Shown here: piece after piece, positions 42,293-51,203 of the stretch
How positions within the stretch are numbered: the first letter of the stretch is position 1
Layout of the letters: every line of letters begins with the position of its first letter
Source of the DNA: Brenneria roseae subsp. roseae
GTDB taxonomy: Bacteria; Pseudomonadota; Gammaproteobacteria; Enterobacterales; Enterobacteriaceae
Direction of reading: 5' to 3'
NCBI RefSeq assembly: GCF_003115845.1
Contig: NZ_KZ819024.1
Coordinates: 345,149-409,148, forward strand
Length of the DNA stretch: 64,000 bases
Translations under genes and position numbers: made by a program
The notes under the pieces: generated by a model
Told to the model about the DNA's origin: nothing
Databases searched by the model: none
The model's input: only the letters and a program-made list of their open reading frames with translations

Positions 42293-42727
42293 TTACATTG
42301 CCCTTATCACGGCAATTTCGCTGTCATATTCAACGCTGTCGCCATGGTTCACCGTCAGCGACGCCACGATGCCCGCTGTCGGGCTGCGCAGCGGCAAATA
42401 AATCAGGCCGACTTTAATCAGCGCCAGTACGGCGCCTTTCTGCACCGCAGCCCCTACCTCAGCAAATGGCGTGCCGTTCAGCGGATGAAACAACAATACG
42501 TGGCCCGGCATCGTTGAACGTGCGCTCTGCTGAACGGGAGCCGATGCCATCATCGCATCCGGCCGCAGGCTGGCCGGTTCTGATACGGAGGCTATCCGCT
42601 GTCCCGGCTCGTATCTCAAGCGCACTTTGTAGTGGCGACTACTGATCTCAATATCAGACAAGCCAGCCTGACGCATTTTTTGCGCGACCTGACGAATATC
42701 TTTCATCGCTAATGAACTGTGTTGCAT
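42293..42727 (-). CDS. AccB-like biotinyl-domain protein with altered biotin motif
   Basis: 144 residues. The C-terminal 75 residues align by eye with the biotinyl domain of AccB (GTPFAEVGAAVQKGAVLALIKVG... SPTAGIVASLTVNHGDSVEYDSEIAVI). In place of the usual AMKM around the biotinylated lysine it has LIKVG, so Lys105 is kept but both flanking Met residues are lost. The N-terminal 40 residues (MKDIRQVAQKMRQAGLSDIEI) resemble the start of BCCP proteins that accompany 5-oxoprolinase-type gene clusters. No biotin carboxylase gene is in the window. The start is the ATG preceded by AGGGGC; an upstream in-frame start overlapping the LysR gene gives 178 residues. Whether it is biotinylated is unknown. 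Confidence 0.7.
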   Translation of the reverse strand: MQHSSLAMKDIRQVAQKMRQAGLSDIEISSRHYKVRLRYEPGQRIASVSEPASLRPDAMMASAPVQQSARSTMPGHVLLFHPLNGTPFAEVGAAVQKGAVLALIKVGLIYLPLRSPTAGIVASLTVNHGDSVEYDSEIAVIRAM

Positions 42728-42821
42728 AGAGCCCCTGTCAACTACCTTGAAAATAAACCGGTTTACAGCCGCCTCAACGACCGGATAAGAGGTTTTCCCT
42801 TGCCAGCCCCCGGCGTGCGTA

Positions 42822-43745
42822 TCATCCAACCAATGTCAGCGGGCGGTTATCCACCGTGCGATTGGCCAACAGTGACAGCAAAATGGTTTTCACCGCTTCA
42901 GCAGGTTGCGACAGCGGCAAATGATCTGACATACAGAACGAAAGCGGGGCCAGTACTTCCGGGTTATCAATTTTCGCCATCCAGGCATTGGCGGATTTCA
43001 ACATGACGCGCGCCGCCGATTCCGGCAGCACGGTACAGCCTAAGCCGGCGGCCACCGCATTGGTCAGCGTCGTGATGGATTCAATTTCACATTTCACCCG
43101 GTAAGACAGGTGTTGCTGGACAAAAGCCTCATCCAGCAGCTTACGCATAATATTGTAGATTCGCGGCAGGAACAGCTCATAATCCACGACGTCGGCCAGC
43201 GAAATTTTTTTCTGCGGCGCGCCCAGCCCCATAGGACAAATGAAATAAAGTTCTTCTTTCATCAGCGGCAGAAAACGTAAGCCGTGGATCTCACGATTGC
43301 CATAGATCACCGCCATATCCATACGGCCATTCATAATCAGTTCGCTGAGCGTGGTACCGAAATTCTCATTGAAATAGAGCAAAATCCCCGGATGCTGGCG
43401 ATGAACTTCTTCCATTAAAGGAATAGCCAACTGTTGCGCCGCCGTGCCGGGCGCCAACCCGACGGAGACTTCGCCAGAGAGAGATAGCCCTGAACCATCA
43501 ATCGCATTTTGCGCCTGACTGCACTGCCGTAAAATCACCTGGGCATGGGTGTAGAGAATTTTCCCCGCTTCCGTCGGCGTCACGCCACGCTTCGTGCGTA
43601 TCAGCAGTTGCTGATTCACTTCGCCTTCCAACGTCGCCAGTTGCTGACTTAGCGCCGGTTGCGCAATATGGAGAACATCAGCGGCCTGCGTCAGACTGCC
43701 GACATCAACGATCTTAATAAAATATTTAAGTCGACGGAGATTCAT
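42822..43745 (-). CDS. LysR-family regulator, Nac-like
   Basis: 307 residues. The N-terminal winged helix MNLRRLKYFIKIVDVGSLTQ... AQPALSQQLATLEGE and the following KRGVTPTEAGKILYTHA are nearly those of Nac, the nitrogen assimilation control protein of Klebsiella. The effector domain also resembles Nac, including ESITTLTNAVAAGLGCTVLPESAAR. Nac normally activates histidine, proline and urea use and is itself under NtrC. Here it sits between an ABC importer operon and the AccB-like/SDR genes, so it may be a dedicated paralogue. A second relative lies beside pxpA. Confidence 0.88.
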   Translation of the reverse strand: MNLRRLKYFIKIVDVGSLTQAADVLHIAQPALSQQLATLEGEVNQQLLIRTKRGVTPTEAGKILYTHAQVILRQCSQAQNAIDGSGLSLSGEVSVGLAPGTAAQQLAIPLMEEVHRQHPGILLYFNENFGTTLSELIMNGRMDMAVIYGNREIHGLRFLPLMKEELYFICPMGLGAPQKKISLADVVDYELFLPRIYNIMRKLLDEAFVQQHLSYRVKCEIESITTLTNAVAAGLGCTVLPESAARVMLKSANAWMAKIDNPEVLAPLSFCMSDHLPLSQPAEAVKTILLSLLANRTVDNRPLTLVG

Positions 43746-43965
43746 GACTGATTCCTCAAAGCGATGTACCGGGAATTAAATGAAGCAATATTGATACCAC
43801 TTTCACCTCACCCGTCGTCTTCTCAGTCAAAATCAATATAAACATAATAAAATCATAAGAATAGGGCGTCATCGCCGTTAGGTTTTTCGCCATGCCCGCC
43901 TCTGCATCACGGCCGGTACGGCACTGCCACAAGGCAAACCGCGATGGCGAGAGGCAATCACCGGT

Positions 43966-45060
43966 TCAGGCGGCAATCACATGATTACTCTCGGTGTGCC
44001 AGTCTAAACGCACCTTCGTGCCAACAGGATAGATTCCTCCCGCGTTCTCACCCTGGGTTTGCCGCCAGGCGATCATCTCCTCGCCCCCTTCCAGCCGCAG
44101 CGTGTAATGCAACATATAACCGCGATAAACCACCTGTGTTACCTCGGCCTTCGCGCAGTTCACACCGGAGACATGCGCCTCGTCCGACAAGGGCCGAATA
44201 GAAATGGCTTCCGGACGGACGGTAACCATCACCTGTTCCGCCGGCATCTCGCACTGCGTCACATCGAGCGCCAGCCCCGATGGCGTAACCAGCCGGGTGC
44301 CGCTCTGATGACGCTGTTCAATACGCGCAGGCAGAAAGTTTGAGGCGCCGATAAAGCCCGCCACAAAGTGGTTGACCGGCCGCTGATAAATCTCTGCCGC
44401 CGGAGCAATCTGCTCCAGCCGCCCGTTATGCATCACCGCGATCTTATCGGCCATGGTCAGCGCCTCGTCCTGATCGTGCGTTACCATAATGGTGGTCAGC
44501 CCCAATCGGCGTTGGAGATTGCGGATCTCAAGCTGCATGCTTTCCCGCAGACTTTTATCCAACGCGCCCAGCGGTTCATCCAGCAATAGCATATCCGGCT
44601 CAATCACCAGCGCGCGCGCCAGAGAAACGCGCTGCTGTTGACCACCGGAAAGCTGCGACGGCAGGCGATCGCTGAATGTTTTCAACTGAACCATATCCAG
44701 CGCCCGGGTCACTTTCTCACCGTACTCATACTTCGACATGCCGCGCATTTTCAGGCCGAAGGCGACGTTTTCCGCCACGGTCATATGCGGAAATAACGCA
44801 TAGTTCTGAAACAGCATGCCGACATTGCGTCGGTGCACCGCCGTCTCAACGATCGAGCGGCCCCCGACCAGAATGTCGCCGGAGGTCGGCGAAACCAAAC
44901 CGGCAATCATACGCAGGCAGGTGGTTTTTCCGCAGCCGCTGGGGCCGAGCAACGCCAGGATCTCGCCGGCGTTTACCACCAGCGAGACGTCATCCACCGC
45001 GACCGTTTTGCCATAGTGTTTACACAGGTTATCTAAACGAACTTCAAAAGATCTCAACAT
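43966..45060 (-). CDS. ABC transporter ATP-binding protein (PotA/FbpC-like)
   Basis: 364 residues. The ATPase domain has Walker A GPSGCGKTT, the Q-loop in LFQNYALFPHM, the signature LSGGQQQRVSLARAL, Walker B MLLLDEPLGALD and the His switch MVTHDQDEA. The C-terminal 110 residues look like a TOBE domain, as in importers for polyamines, ferric iron and related substrates. It is last in a four-gene operon after the binding protein, from which it is separated by nine bases. Substrate not determinable. Confidence 0.88.
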   Translation of the reverse strand: MLRSFEVRLDNLCKHYGKTVAVDDVSLVVNAGEILALLGPSGCGKTTCLRMIAGLVSPTSGDILVGGRSIVETAVHRRNVGMLFQNYALFPHMTVAENVAFGLKMRGMSKYEYGEKVTRALDMVQLKTFSDRLPSQLSGGQQQRVSLARALVIEPDMLLLDEPLGALDKSLRESMQLEIRNLQRRLGLTTIMVTHDQDEALTMADKIAVMHNGRLEQIAPAAEIYQRPVNHFVAGFIGASNFLPARIEQRHQSGTRLVTPSGLALDVTQCEMPAEQVMVTVRPEAISIRPLSDEAHVSGVNCAKAEVTQVVYRGYMLHYTLRLEGGEEMIAWRQTQGENAGGIYPVGTKVRLDWHTESNHVIAA

Positions 45061-45069
45061 AGAACGGCC

Positions 45070-46131
45070 TCAACCTGAAAACGTCTGGTTATATTTTTCC
45101 AACAACTCGGCGCGACGCGGAATAATGTAGGTCCAGTCTGGCGTAAACAGATTCAGCTCATTCATTTTGCTTTCCGGATAAGCCAGATATTTCAACGTCT
45201 CGGCATCGAACTCAATGTCGCGAACCGTTGGCGCGCTCAGCGTCGCTTCCGCCAGCATTTTCTGCACGGATGGCTCCAGCAGCCGGTTTATCCAGGCCAG
45301 CCCGAGTTCACGCTGCGGCGCGCCTTTCACCAGCACCAACCCATTTATTCCGGTAAAAGCGCCTTCCTGCGGATAGGTCATATCCAGCGGAATGCCTTTT
45401 TTGGTGTGCGGGTAGATGGCCTTCGAATATTCAATGCCGCCGATCATCGCCTGCCCTTGCGCCACCATCATGACCTGAGATTCGCCATCGTAAACCGTCA
45501 TGACATTAGGCTTCAGCTGCGCCAGTTTTTCCCAGCCTTGATCGATAAGATACTGCGCTTCTTGCAGCGGCTTGCCTGTCGCCAGCGCGGCCGCGACAAT
45601 CAGCATCAAAATGCTTTGGGTGTTTTTCGGCGTATTGAGGATCATTTGATGCGCATATTTGGGATCGAAGATCTCGGCATAGCTTTTGATGGGTTGCATC
45701 ATACTGGTATTAATAAACAGCCCGGCCATCGAAACCGAAAAGCCGACGCCATAGTTGTCATTGAATAAATAGCGGTCGAACACATTTTTCAGGTTCGGGA
45801 TTTCATCAATCGGCAACTGCTCAATCAATCCCTCTTCTTTCGCCTGCGGCACGCCGATATCATCCATCGACATCACGCTATAAATAGGTTTGTTTTTCGT
45901 CGCCCGCAGCGAGGCAATGTTAGCCAGCGTTGCGCCCTCCGTCGTTAATACCCGACAGGTGTAGTCTTTCTCAAACGCCGGGATCACCTCTTTTTTGATC
46001 AGCGCGCCCTGTGCCGAGTTATAAACACCAACCTGTAATATGCGATCTGCCGCATTTACCTTGGTATTCAGATAAGGAAGCAGCGCGGTGCCCGCCATCG
46101 CTTTCAAAAAGGTACGTCGCTTCATGGTCAT
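45070..46131 (-). CDS. ABC transporter substrate-binding protein (PotD/AfuA-like)
   Basis: 353 residues. The N-terminus MKRRTFLKAMAGTALLPYLN has a twin-arginine-type motif (RRTFLK) and hydrophobic stretch, suggesting Tat export to the periplasm. The mature part resembles family 1/6 binding proteins of polyamine and iron importers (LQVGVYNSAQGALIKKEVIP, VGFSVSMAGLFINTSMM, GINGLVLVKGAPQRELGLA). The first ATG is used because GAGG lies seven bases upstream; a second ATG two codons later is possible. Expected to deliver ligand to the two permeases upstream in the operon. Confidence 0.85.
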   Translation of the reverse strand: MTMKRRTFLKAMAGTALLPYLNTKVNAADRILQVGVYNSAQGALIKKEVIPAFEKDYTCRVLTTEGATLANIASLRATKNKPIYSVMSMDDIGVPQAKEEGLIEQLPIDEIPNLKNVFDRYLFNDNYGVGFSVSMAGLFINTSMMQPIKSYAEIFDPKYAHQMILNTPKNTQSILMLIVAAALATGKPLQEAQYLIDQGWEKLAQLKPNVMTVYDGESQVMMVAQGQAMIGGIEYSKAIYPHTKKGIPLDMTYPQEGAFTGINGLVLVKGAPQRELGLAWINRLLEPSVQKMLAEATLSAPTVRDIEFDAETLKYLAYPESKMNELNLFTPDWTYIIPRRAELLEKYNQTFSG

Positions 46132-46161
46132 ATCAATTCCTCTTCTGGTGTTTTTAAAGTG

Positions 46162-46965
46162 CTATGCAGCCATGGCGCGACGCAGACCGACCAGCCGCTC
46201 AAGCGCCAGGACGACAATCGTTGCCAGGACGATAATCAAGGTGGACATTGTTGCCACCGAGGGATCAAACACGGTGCCTATCTGGCGATACAACACCACC
46301 GGTACGGGGGTGTTGACCGAGTCAGCCAACCACATGGAAACCGGATAGTTGTCGAAAGAAACCATGAAACAGAAGATGGCGCCTGACATCACGCCAGGGG
46401 CAATCTGTGGGAAAATCACATGACGAAACGTGGCGGCGCGGCTGGCCCCCAGGGTTCTGGCCGCTTCTTCCAGACTGGGATTCACCAGTTCCAGACTGGT
46501 CAGCACCGTGCGCACCACGTAGGGCGAGGTAACCACGGTGTGGGCCAGCAGCAGATTAAGTTTGACGTTACCCCAGCCATAGCTGGAAAACAGTTGCAGC
46601 AATGCCAGACCAGTGATCAATACCGGGAAAATCAGCGGCGACATCAGCAGACCTTTACACAGCGAGGAAAAAGGCAGCTTGCCGCGCACCAACGCAAAGG
46701 CGGCGGGTACGCCGAGCAGCAGCGACAGTAGCGTCGAACCTATCGCCAACAGGGTGCTAAACAGCAGCGCGCCGGTAAACTCACGATTGGTCAGCACATT
46801 ACGATACCAGTCGAGGGTAAAACCGGTCGGCGGAAAACTGACGAAGTAACCGTCGGAAAACGAAATCACCACGATGAGCAGGATAGGCGTCAGAATGAAA
46901 ATCAGCATAACGGCGGCCATAATGTAAAGCAGCAGGCCGGAGAAACCACTCAGACTGTTATTCAT
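46162..46965 (-). CDS. ABC transporter permease (PotC-like)
   Basis: 267 residues with about six membrane segments (for example YIMAAVMLIFILTPILLIVV and FSTLLAIGSTLLSLLLGVPA). EEAARTLGASRAATFRHVIFP is the EAA loop that contacts the ATPase. Its ATG overlaps the end of the preceding permease by four bases. Membrane half of a binding-protein-dependent importer. Confidence 0.88.
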   Translation of the reverse strand: MNNSLSGFSGLLLYIMAAVMLIFILTPILLIVVISFSDGYFVSFPPTGFTLDWYRNVLTNREFTGALLFSTLLAIGSTLLSLLLGVPAAFALVRGKLPFSSLCKGLLMSPLIFPVLITGLALLQLFSSYGWGNVKLNLLLAHTVVTSPYVVRTVLTSLELVNPSLEEAARTLGASRAATFRHVIFPQIAPGVMSGAIFCFMVSFDNYPVSMWLADSVNTPVPVVLYRQIGTVFDPSVATMSTLIIVLATIVVLALERLVGLRRAMAA

Positions 46966-47864
46966 TTCGTTTCTCCGTGCAGGCGGCGCCCGCTAAGCAG
47001 TTTCATAGACAGGGTATTCACGGCAATGACGATAAACACCAGAATGGTGGCGATGGCGGCGCCAAACGGCCAGTCATAAACCGCGACGATTTGCTGTTCA
47101 GCGAGGTTGCCAAGCATTTGCGCCTGTGGGCCGCCGATCAACGAGGGGATCACATAAGAGCCCGCCGCCAGCGAAAAGACCAGCGTCATACCGGCGACCA
47201 GACCGGGAAGACTCAACGGCAGGGTCACGCGCAGGAATACGCTCCAGGGCGGCGCGCCTAATGTGCGGGCCGCAGATTGCAGATTGGGATCGATCTTTCC
47301 CAGCGCCGACGCGAGCGGTAACACCATCATCGGAAAGAAAATATGCAACGAACCGATAATGACCGCCCATTCGGTAAACATCAGCGCGTTAGGGCGTTCA
47401 ATGATCCCCAGATGCAGTAACACATAGTTAATAAGCCCGCTGGGACCGTTATTTAAAATCAACTGCCAGCCATAGGCGCGAACCACCACGCTCACCGCCA
47501 GAGGGGCGATAATGATTAGCGTCAACACGCGGGAGAACCAGGCATTTCCGCGCACCAGCACGATGGCGATCGGATAGGCCAACACCGCCGCTATCAGCGC
47601 CGTGATCACACTGATACGCAGCGTGGTCCAGAGGACTTTGCTATATAACGCCACTTCGAAAAAATGAATATAATGAGAAAAGGTATAAGGAGAACCAATA
47701 TCACCGGTAGACGATTGCGTCATTACGCTAAAAGACATCAGACGAATAGCGGGAACAAAAAAGAAAAAAATCTGAAACACCAGTAAGGGTACAATCAATA
47801 ACGAAGGTGATTGCCAGCGTATTAATTTTCGTGAGCGATTAACGGACTCTGAAATATCTGTCAT
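46962..47864 (-). CDS. ABC transporter permease (PotB-like)
   Basis: 300 residues with six predicted membrane spans; QSAARTLGAPPWSVFLRVTLP is the EAA-loop motif. First gene of the permease-permease-binding protein-ATPase operon. The start giving MTDISESVNRSRK is preferred because AGGAA sits just upstream; an ATG eight codons earlier is also open. The operon is divergent from the aminotransferase/SDR pair, so the shared upstream region may coordinate uptake and use of the same compound. Confidence 0.87.
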   Translation of the reverse strand: MTDISESVNRSRKLIRWQSPSLLIVPLLVFQIFFFFVPAIRLMSFSVMTQSSTGDIGSPYTFSHYIHFFEVALYSKVLWTTLRISVITALIAAVLAYPIAIVLVRGNAWFSRVLTLIIIAPLAVSVVVRAYGWQLILNNGPSGLINYVLLHLGIIERPNALMFTEWAVIIGSLHIFFPMMVLPLASALGKIDPNLQSAARTLGAPPWSVFLRVTLPLSLPGLVAGMTLVFSLAAGSYVIPSLIGGPQAQMLGNLAEQQIVAVYDWPFGAAIATILVFIVIAVNTLSMKLLSGRRLHGETK

Positions 47865-48365
47865 TGAATTTCCTGTGAGTAAACTCATTTCAATCTATGG
47901 CGAAAGTCATTATTACCATGCCGGCATATCAAAAACAGGATACAGAAAATCGGAAAAGTGATGATAATTAATTGAAATAAAATGATCTTTATTAGCCATT
48001 CATTTCCAAAACGGTAATATAATTGACAAGATAAACAATAATACTTTTTTAGTATGCTTATATTCTCTCTTGTTATGGATGGTTAATAACAAATTTCCTT
48101 TCTCTATCACCTTGGAAATTAAAGACAAAAAAAGATATTCCTCACTAGCCCTTACTATTTCCCCTTCTATTTTCACCAGCCCCTTACTCACTATCGTTTT
48201 ATGTTATGTCACCACAACAAAGTGCTATTTGATTAATAAATCTTTTCTCCCGTACTCTTTTCACGACCCTATGTCATCACCCTTATTCGACTGCCGCGGA
48301 GAAAAATATCCGATGGATGTTTTCGTAACGGGCCGTCCTTCCCTGACTTTTTGGATCTCTGCACC
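47865..48365. other. AT-rich divergent promoter region
   Basis: About 500 bases between the ABC importer operon and the aminotransferase gene. Strongly AT-rich in its left two-thirds. Open frames on both strands (48000-48191 minus, 48070-48378 plus) encode nothing recognisable and have no ribosome sites. A natural place for the binding sites of the two Nac-like regulators, but I cannot single out a site. Confidence 0.5.
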
Positions 48366-49586
48366 ATGCCTGAAATAGCCGATCGCTTAAAGAATGTTAC
48401 TGTATCTGCCTCCGTCGCAATGACGCAGAAAGCACGGGATCTTGCCGCTCAGGGCGTGCATGTTATCGGCCTGTCTACCGGCGAACCCGATTTCCCCACG
48501 CCGGAACATGCCACAGAAGCCGCCTACGCCGCCGCCCGCGCGGGGGATACGCGCTATCCGCCGACCGATGGCACGCCGGCGTTGCGGGCGGCGATCCAAC
48601 GCAAGTTCAAACGGGATAACCATCTCAATTATGAGGTCAGCCAGATCCTGACCGCCGGCGGAGCAAAACAGATCATTTTTAATGCCATCATGGCAACCTG
48701 TAACCCGGGCGATGAAGTGCTGATCCCGTCGCCGTCATGGATCAGCTATGCCGATATTGTGAAATTCGCCGGCGCCACCCCCGTGCCGGTCAACTGCCCG
48801 CAGGACAATGGTTTTAAGCCACGGCCCGCTGACCTGGAGGCGGCCATTACCCCCAAAACGAAATGGCTGCTGCTGAATTATCCCGGCAATCCGACCGGCG
48901 CCGTTTGTACCCGCGAAGAGATGCAGGCGATTGCCGAGGTGATGCTGCGCCATCCGCACGTCTGGATCATGACTGACGATATCTACGAACACCTGATCTA
49001 TGACGACGTCACCTTCTACACCATCGCTGAAGTGGAACCGCGCCTGTTCGACCGTGTTCTGACGGTGAACGGCGTCTCCAAAGCCTATTCGATGACCGGC
49101 TGGCGGCTGGGTTTTTGCGGCGGTCCCAGCGATCTGATCAAGGCGATGAGTAATGTCAATACGCAGAACGGCGGCGGCGTATGCACGCTGACCCAGGCAG
49201 CGGCGGTAGCCGCGCTGGATGGGCCACAGACCTTACTCAGAGAACGTGCGGAAATTTACCGCCAGCGCCGGGATTATGTTTTGGAACGACTGAGCGCCAT
49301 TGAAGGCCTGCGCTGCCATAAACCGCAGGGTGCGTTTTACCTGTTCGTGAATATTTCCTCACTGATTGGCAAAACCACGCAGGGCGGACGCAAAATCACC
49401 AGCGACACCGACTTCGTGATGGCGCTGATTGAAGAACAGCATGTCGTTACCGTACAAGGGGCGGCTTACGGTATGAGTCCCTTTTTCCGGCTCTCTTATG
49501 CCACCAGCATGGAAATACTGACGGAGGGCTGCGATCGTCTGGCGGCTTTTTGCGCAGGCATGCACGGAGGAGAACATGATGCTTGA
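48366..49586 (+). CDS. class I/II pyridoxal-phosphate aminotransferase (AspC/AatA-type)
   Basis: 406 residues, fold-type I aminotransferase of the Igamma/AAT type. STGEPDFPTP near the N-terminus, NYPGNPTGAV (cofactor-binding Asn), the Asp/Tyr segment MTDDIYEHLIYD and the PLP lysine K239 in NGVSKAYSMTGWRLGF are all present. RLSYATS near the C-terminus carries the carboxylate-binding Arg. Start set by MPEIADRLKNVTVSAS, a normal family beginning. It overlaps the following SDR by 11 bases. It probably transaminates the amino compound handled by this cluster; the substrate cannot be read from sequence. Confidence 0.88.
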   Translation: MPEIADRLKNVTVSASVAMTQKARDLAAQGVHVIGLSTGEPDFPTPEHATEAAYAAARAGDTRYPPTDGTPALRAAIQRKFKRDNHLNYEVSQILTAGGAKQIIFNAIMATCNPGDEVLIPSPSWISYADIVKFAGATPVPVNCPQDNGFKPRPADLEAAITPKTKWLLLNYPGNPTGAVCTREEMQAIAEVMLRHPHVWIMTDDIYEHLIYDDVTFYTIAEVEPRLFDRVLTVNGVSKAYSMTGWRLGFCGGPSDLIKAMSNVNTQNGGGVCTLTQAAAVAALDGPQTLLRERAEIYRQRRDYVLERLSAIEGLRCHKPQGAFYLFVNISSLIGKTTQGGRKITSDTDFVMALIEEQHVVTVQGAAYGMSPFFRLSYATSMEILTEGCDRLAAFCAGMHGGEHDA

Positions 49587-50271
49587 AGCACATCCGCGTG
49601 TAGTAATGGTTTCCGGGGCCTCTCGCGGCCTTGGTTTCCATATTGTGCAGCGTCTGCTGCAATCCGGCTTTACCGTCTCCGCCGGGGTGCGTAACCCTGC
49701 GGCGCTGACCGCAACGGCGCGGTTGCACGTTTTTCACTACGATGCGCTGGAGGCGGGATCGGGCGAAATCTGGGTTGAACAGACCGCGGCCAAGCTGGGT
49801 CGCATTGATGCATTGATCAACTGCGCCGGTATCAACCCTCGCGTGCGCGTGCTGGACGACGGAGAAGAGGCCCTCGACAACATGTGGCGCATCAATGTGA
49901 AAGGGCCGTTACGCCTGAGCCGCGCCGCTCTGCCCTTTTTATTTACCGCCGGCAACGGCAGAGTGATTAATGTCGCATCGCTTGCCGGCCGACGGGTGGG
50001 CAGCAATGTCGGCTATGCCATGACCAAGTTCGCCGTGGTGGCGCTGACGCACGGTATTCGCCAGGAATGCTGGGATAACGGCGTGCGGGCAACGGCGCTC
50101 TGTCCCGGCTATATCGCCACCGACATGACCGCAGGAGAAACCGAAGTAACGCGCGAAGAGATGACGCAACCGGAAGATCTCGCCGAGATGGTCGATTTAC
50201 TGTTACGGCTGCCCAATAATCTGTCCATCGCGGAACTGCTGGTGAACTGCCGCAAGGAAGCGATGCTGTAA
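49576..50271 (+). CDS. SDR-family NAD(P)-dependent oxidoreductase
   Basis: 231 residues. VSGASRGLGFHIV is the glycine motif, NCAGINPRV the adenine-ring segment, and the catalytic Ser-Tyr-Lys is in NVASLAGRR... GYAMTKFAV. ATGATG start with GGAGGAG upstream, inside the end of the aminotransferase gene, so the two are translationally coupled. The pairing suggests transamination followed by reduction of the resulting oxo group. It is a different SDR subgroup from the one near 42 kb. Confidence 0.83.
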   Translation: MMLEAHPRVVMVSGASRGLGFHIVQRLLQSGFTVSAGVRNPAALTATARLHVFHYDALEAGSGEIWVEQTAAKLGRIDALINCAGINPRVRVLDDGEEALDNMWRINVKGPLRLSRAALPFLFTAGNGRVINVASLAGRRVGSNVGYAMTKFAVVALTHGIRQECWDNGVRATALCPGYIATDMTAGETEVTREEMTQPEDLAEMVDLLLRLPNNLSIAELLVNCRKEAML

Positions 50272-50281
50272 ATCAGACGGC

Positions 50282-51181
50282 TTACAGCGACGACGTTAAC
50301 TCCATAAGCAGATCGCGTACCGCCGTTGCGGGCTCAGATAACGGCGAGAGATCGGAAACACACAGCGACAGCGTCTCTTCGATCACGGGTGAAGCAATGG
50401 AGCGAATGATCACATCCGGCGACTCCGACTGGATCCGATCGGCAATGGCGCGCGGCATAATGGTCACCCCCAAACCGGCGCCGACCGCTTTAGAGATACT
50501 CTTTACCGCCTCCAGTTCACCGATAATATTCATGCTGAGCTGATTTTGACTGAATGCCTTATCCACGGCGCGCCGGACGAAGTTATATTCCGGCGGCAGC
50601 AGCATCGGCAGCGAGCTGAGCTGCCCGACCGCCAACGGGCCGCCATCATCGTCGATATCGAAATTCTCATGGGCCACCAGGAAGAACTCCTCCACCAGCT
50701 GCGGCTCGTAATGCAGCCCTTTGATGCCGCCGGTGCCATGGATCAGCGCCATTTCCAGACGGCCATTCACAATCAGTTCGCTATAGGCCTGCCCGACGCT
50801 TTCCACAAGATGCAGAAGAATGCCCGGATGACGCTTACGCATCTCGGCAAACAGCGTCATGGATAAGGTGGCGGCCACGCTGAACGGCGCCAGACCAACG
50901 GATACCCGGCCAACCAGCATCTGACCGGCATTCAGCACCTCCATCTCCGCCTGCCGCATCTGACGCAGGATCGTATTGGCATGGCTATACAATACCTTGC
51001 CGGCTTCCGTCGGGATCACGCCCTGCTGGCTGCGGATCAGCAATTTGCGTTTAAAATGATCCTCCAGCGAGACAAGCTGCTGGCTTAATGCGGGCTGAGC
51101 AATGTGCAGAGCATCGGCTGCGCGAGTGATACTTCCTATATCAACGATGGTGATAAATGATTTTAACCGTCTGATATTCAT
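50282..51181 (-). CDS. LysR-family regulator, second Nac-like paralogue
   Basis: 299 residues. The N-terminal helix-turn-helix MNIRRLKSFITIVDIGSITR... AQPALSQQLVSLED and VIPTEAGKVLYSHANTILRQ parallel the other Nac-like protein in this window. The effector domains are more divergent but share ELEAVKSISKAVGAGLGVTIMPR. The start is set by homology; the open frame continues 27 codons upstream into the region after pxpA. It is the last gene after pxpB-pxpC-pxpA on the same strand and faces the aminotransferase/SDR genes, whose stop is ten bases away. Confidence 0.87.
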   Translation of the reverse strand: MNIRRLKSFITIVDIGSITRAADALHIAQPALSQQLVSLEDHFKRKLLIRSQQGVIPTEAGKVLYSHANTILRQMRQAEMEVLNAGQMLVGRVSVGLAPFSVAATLSMTLFAEMRKRHPGILLHLVESVGQAYSELIVNGRLEMALIHGTGGIKGLHYEPQLVEEFFLVAHENFDIDDDGGPLAVGQLSSLPMLLPPEYNFVRRAVDKAFSQNQLSMNIIGELEAVKSISKAVGAGLGVTIMPRAIADRIQSESPDVIIRSIASPVIEETLSLCVSDLSPLSEPATAVRDLLMELTSSL

Positions 51182-51203
51182 ACTCACCCCGATAAAATAA
51201 AGG

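Noticed and set aside
48070..48378. 102-codon plus-strand open frame before the aminotransferase
   Set aside because: AT-rich promoter region, no ribosome site, overlaps the real gene start.
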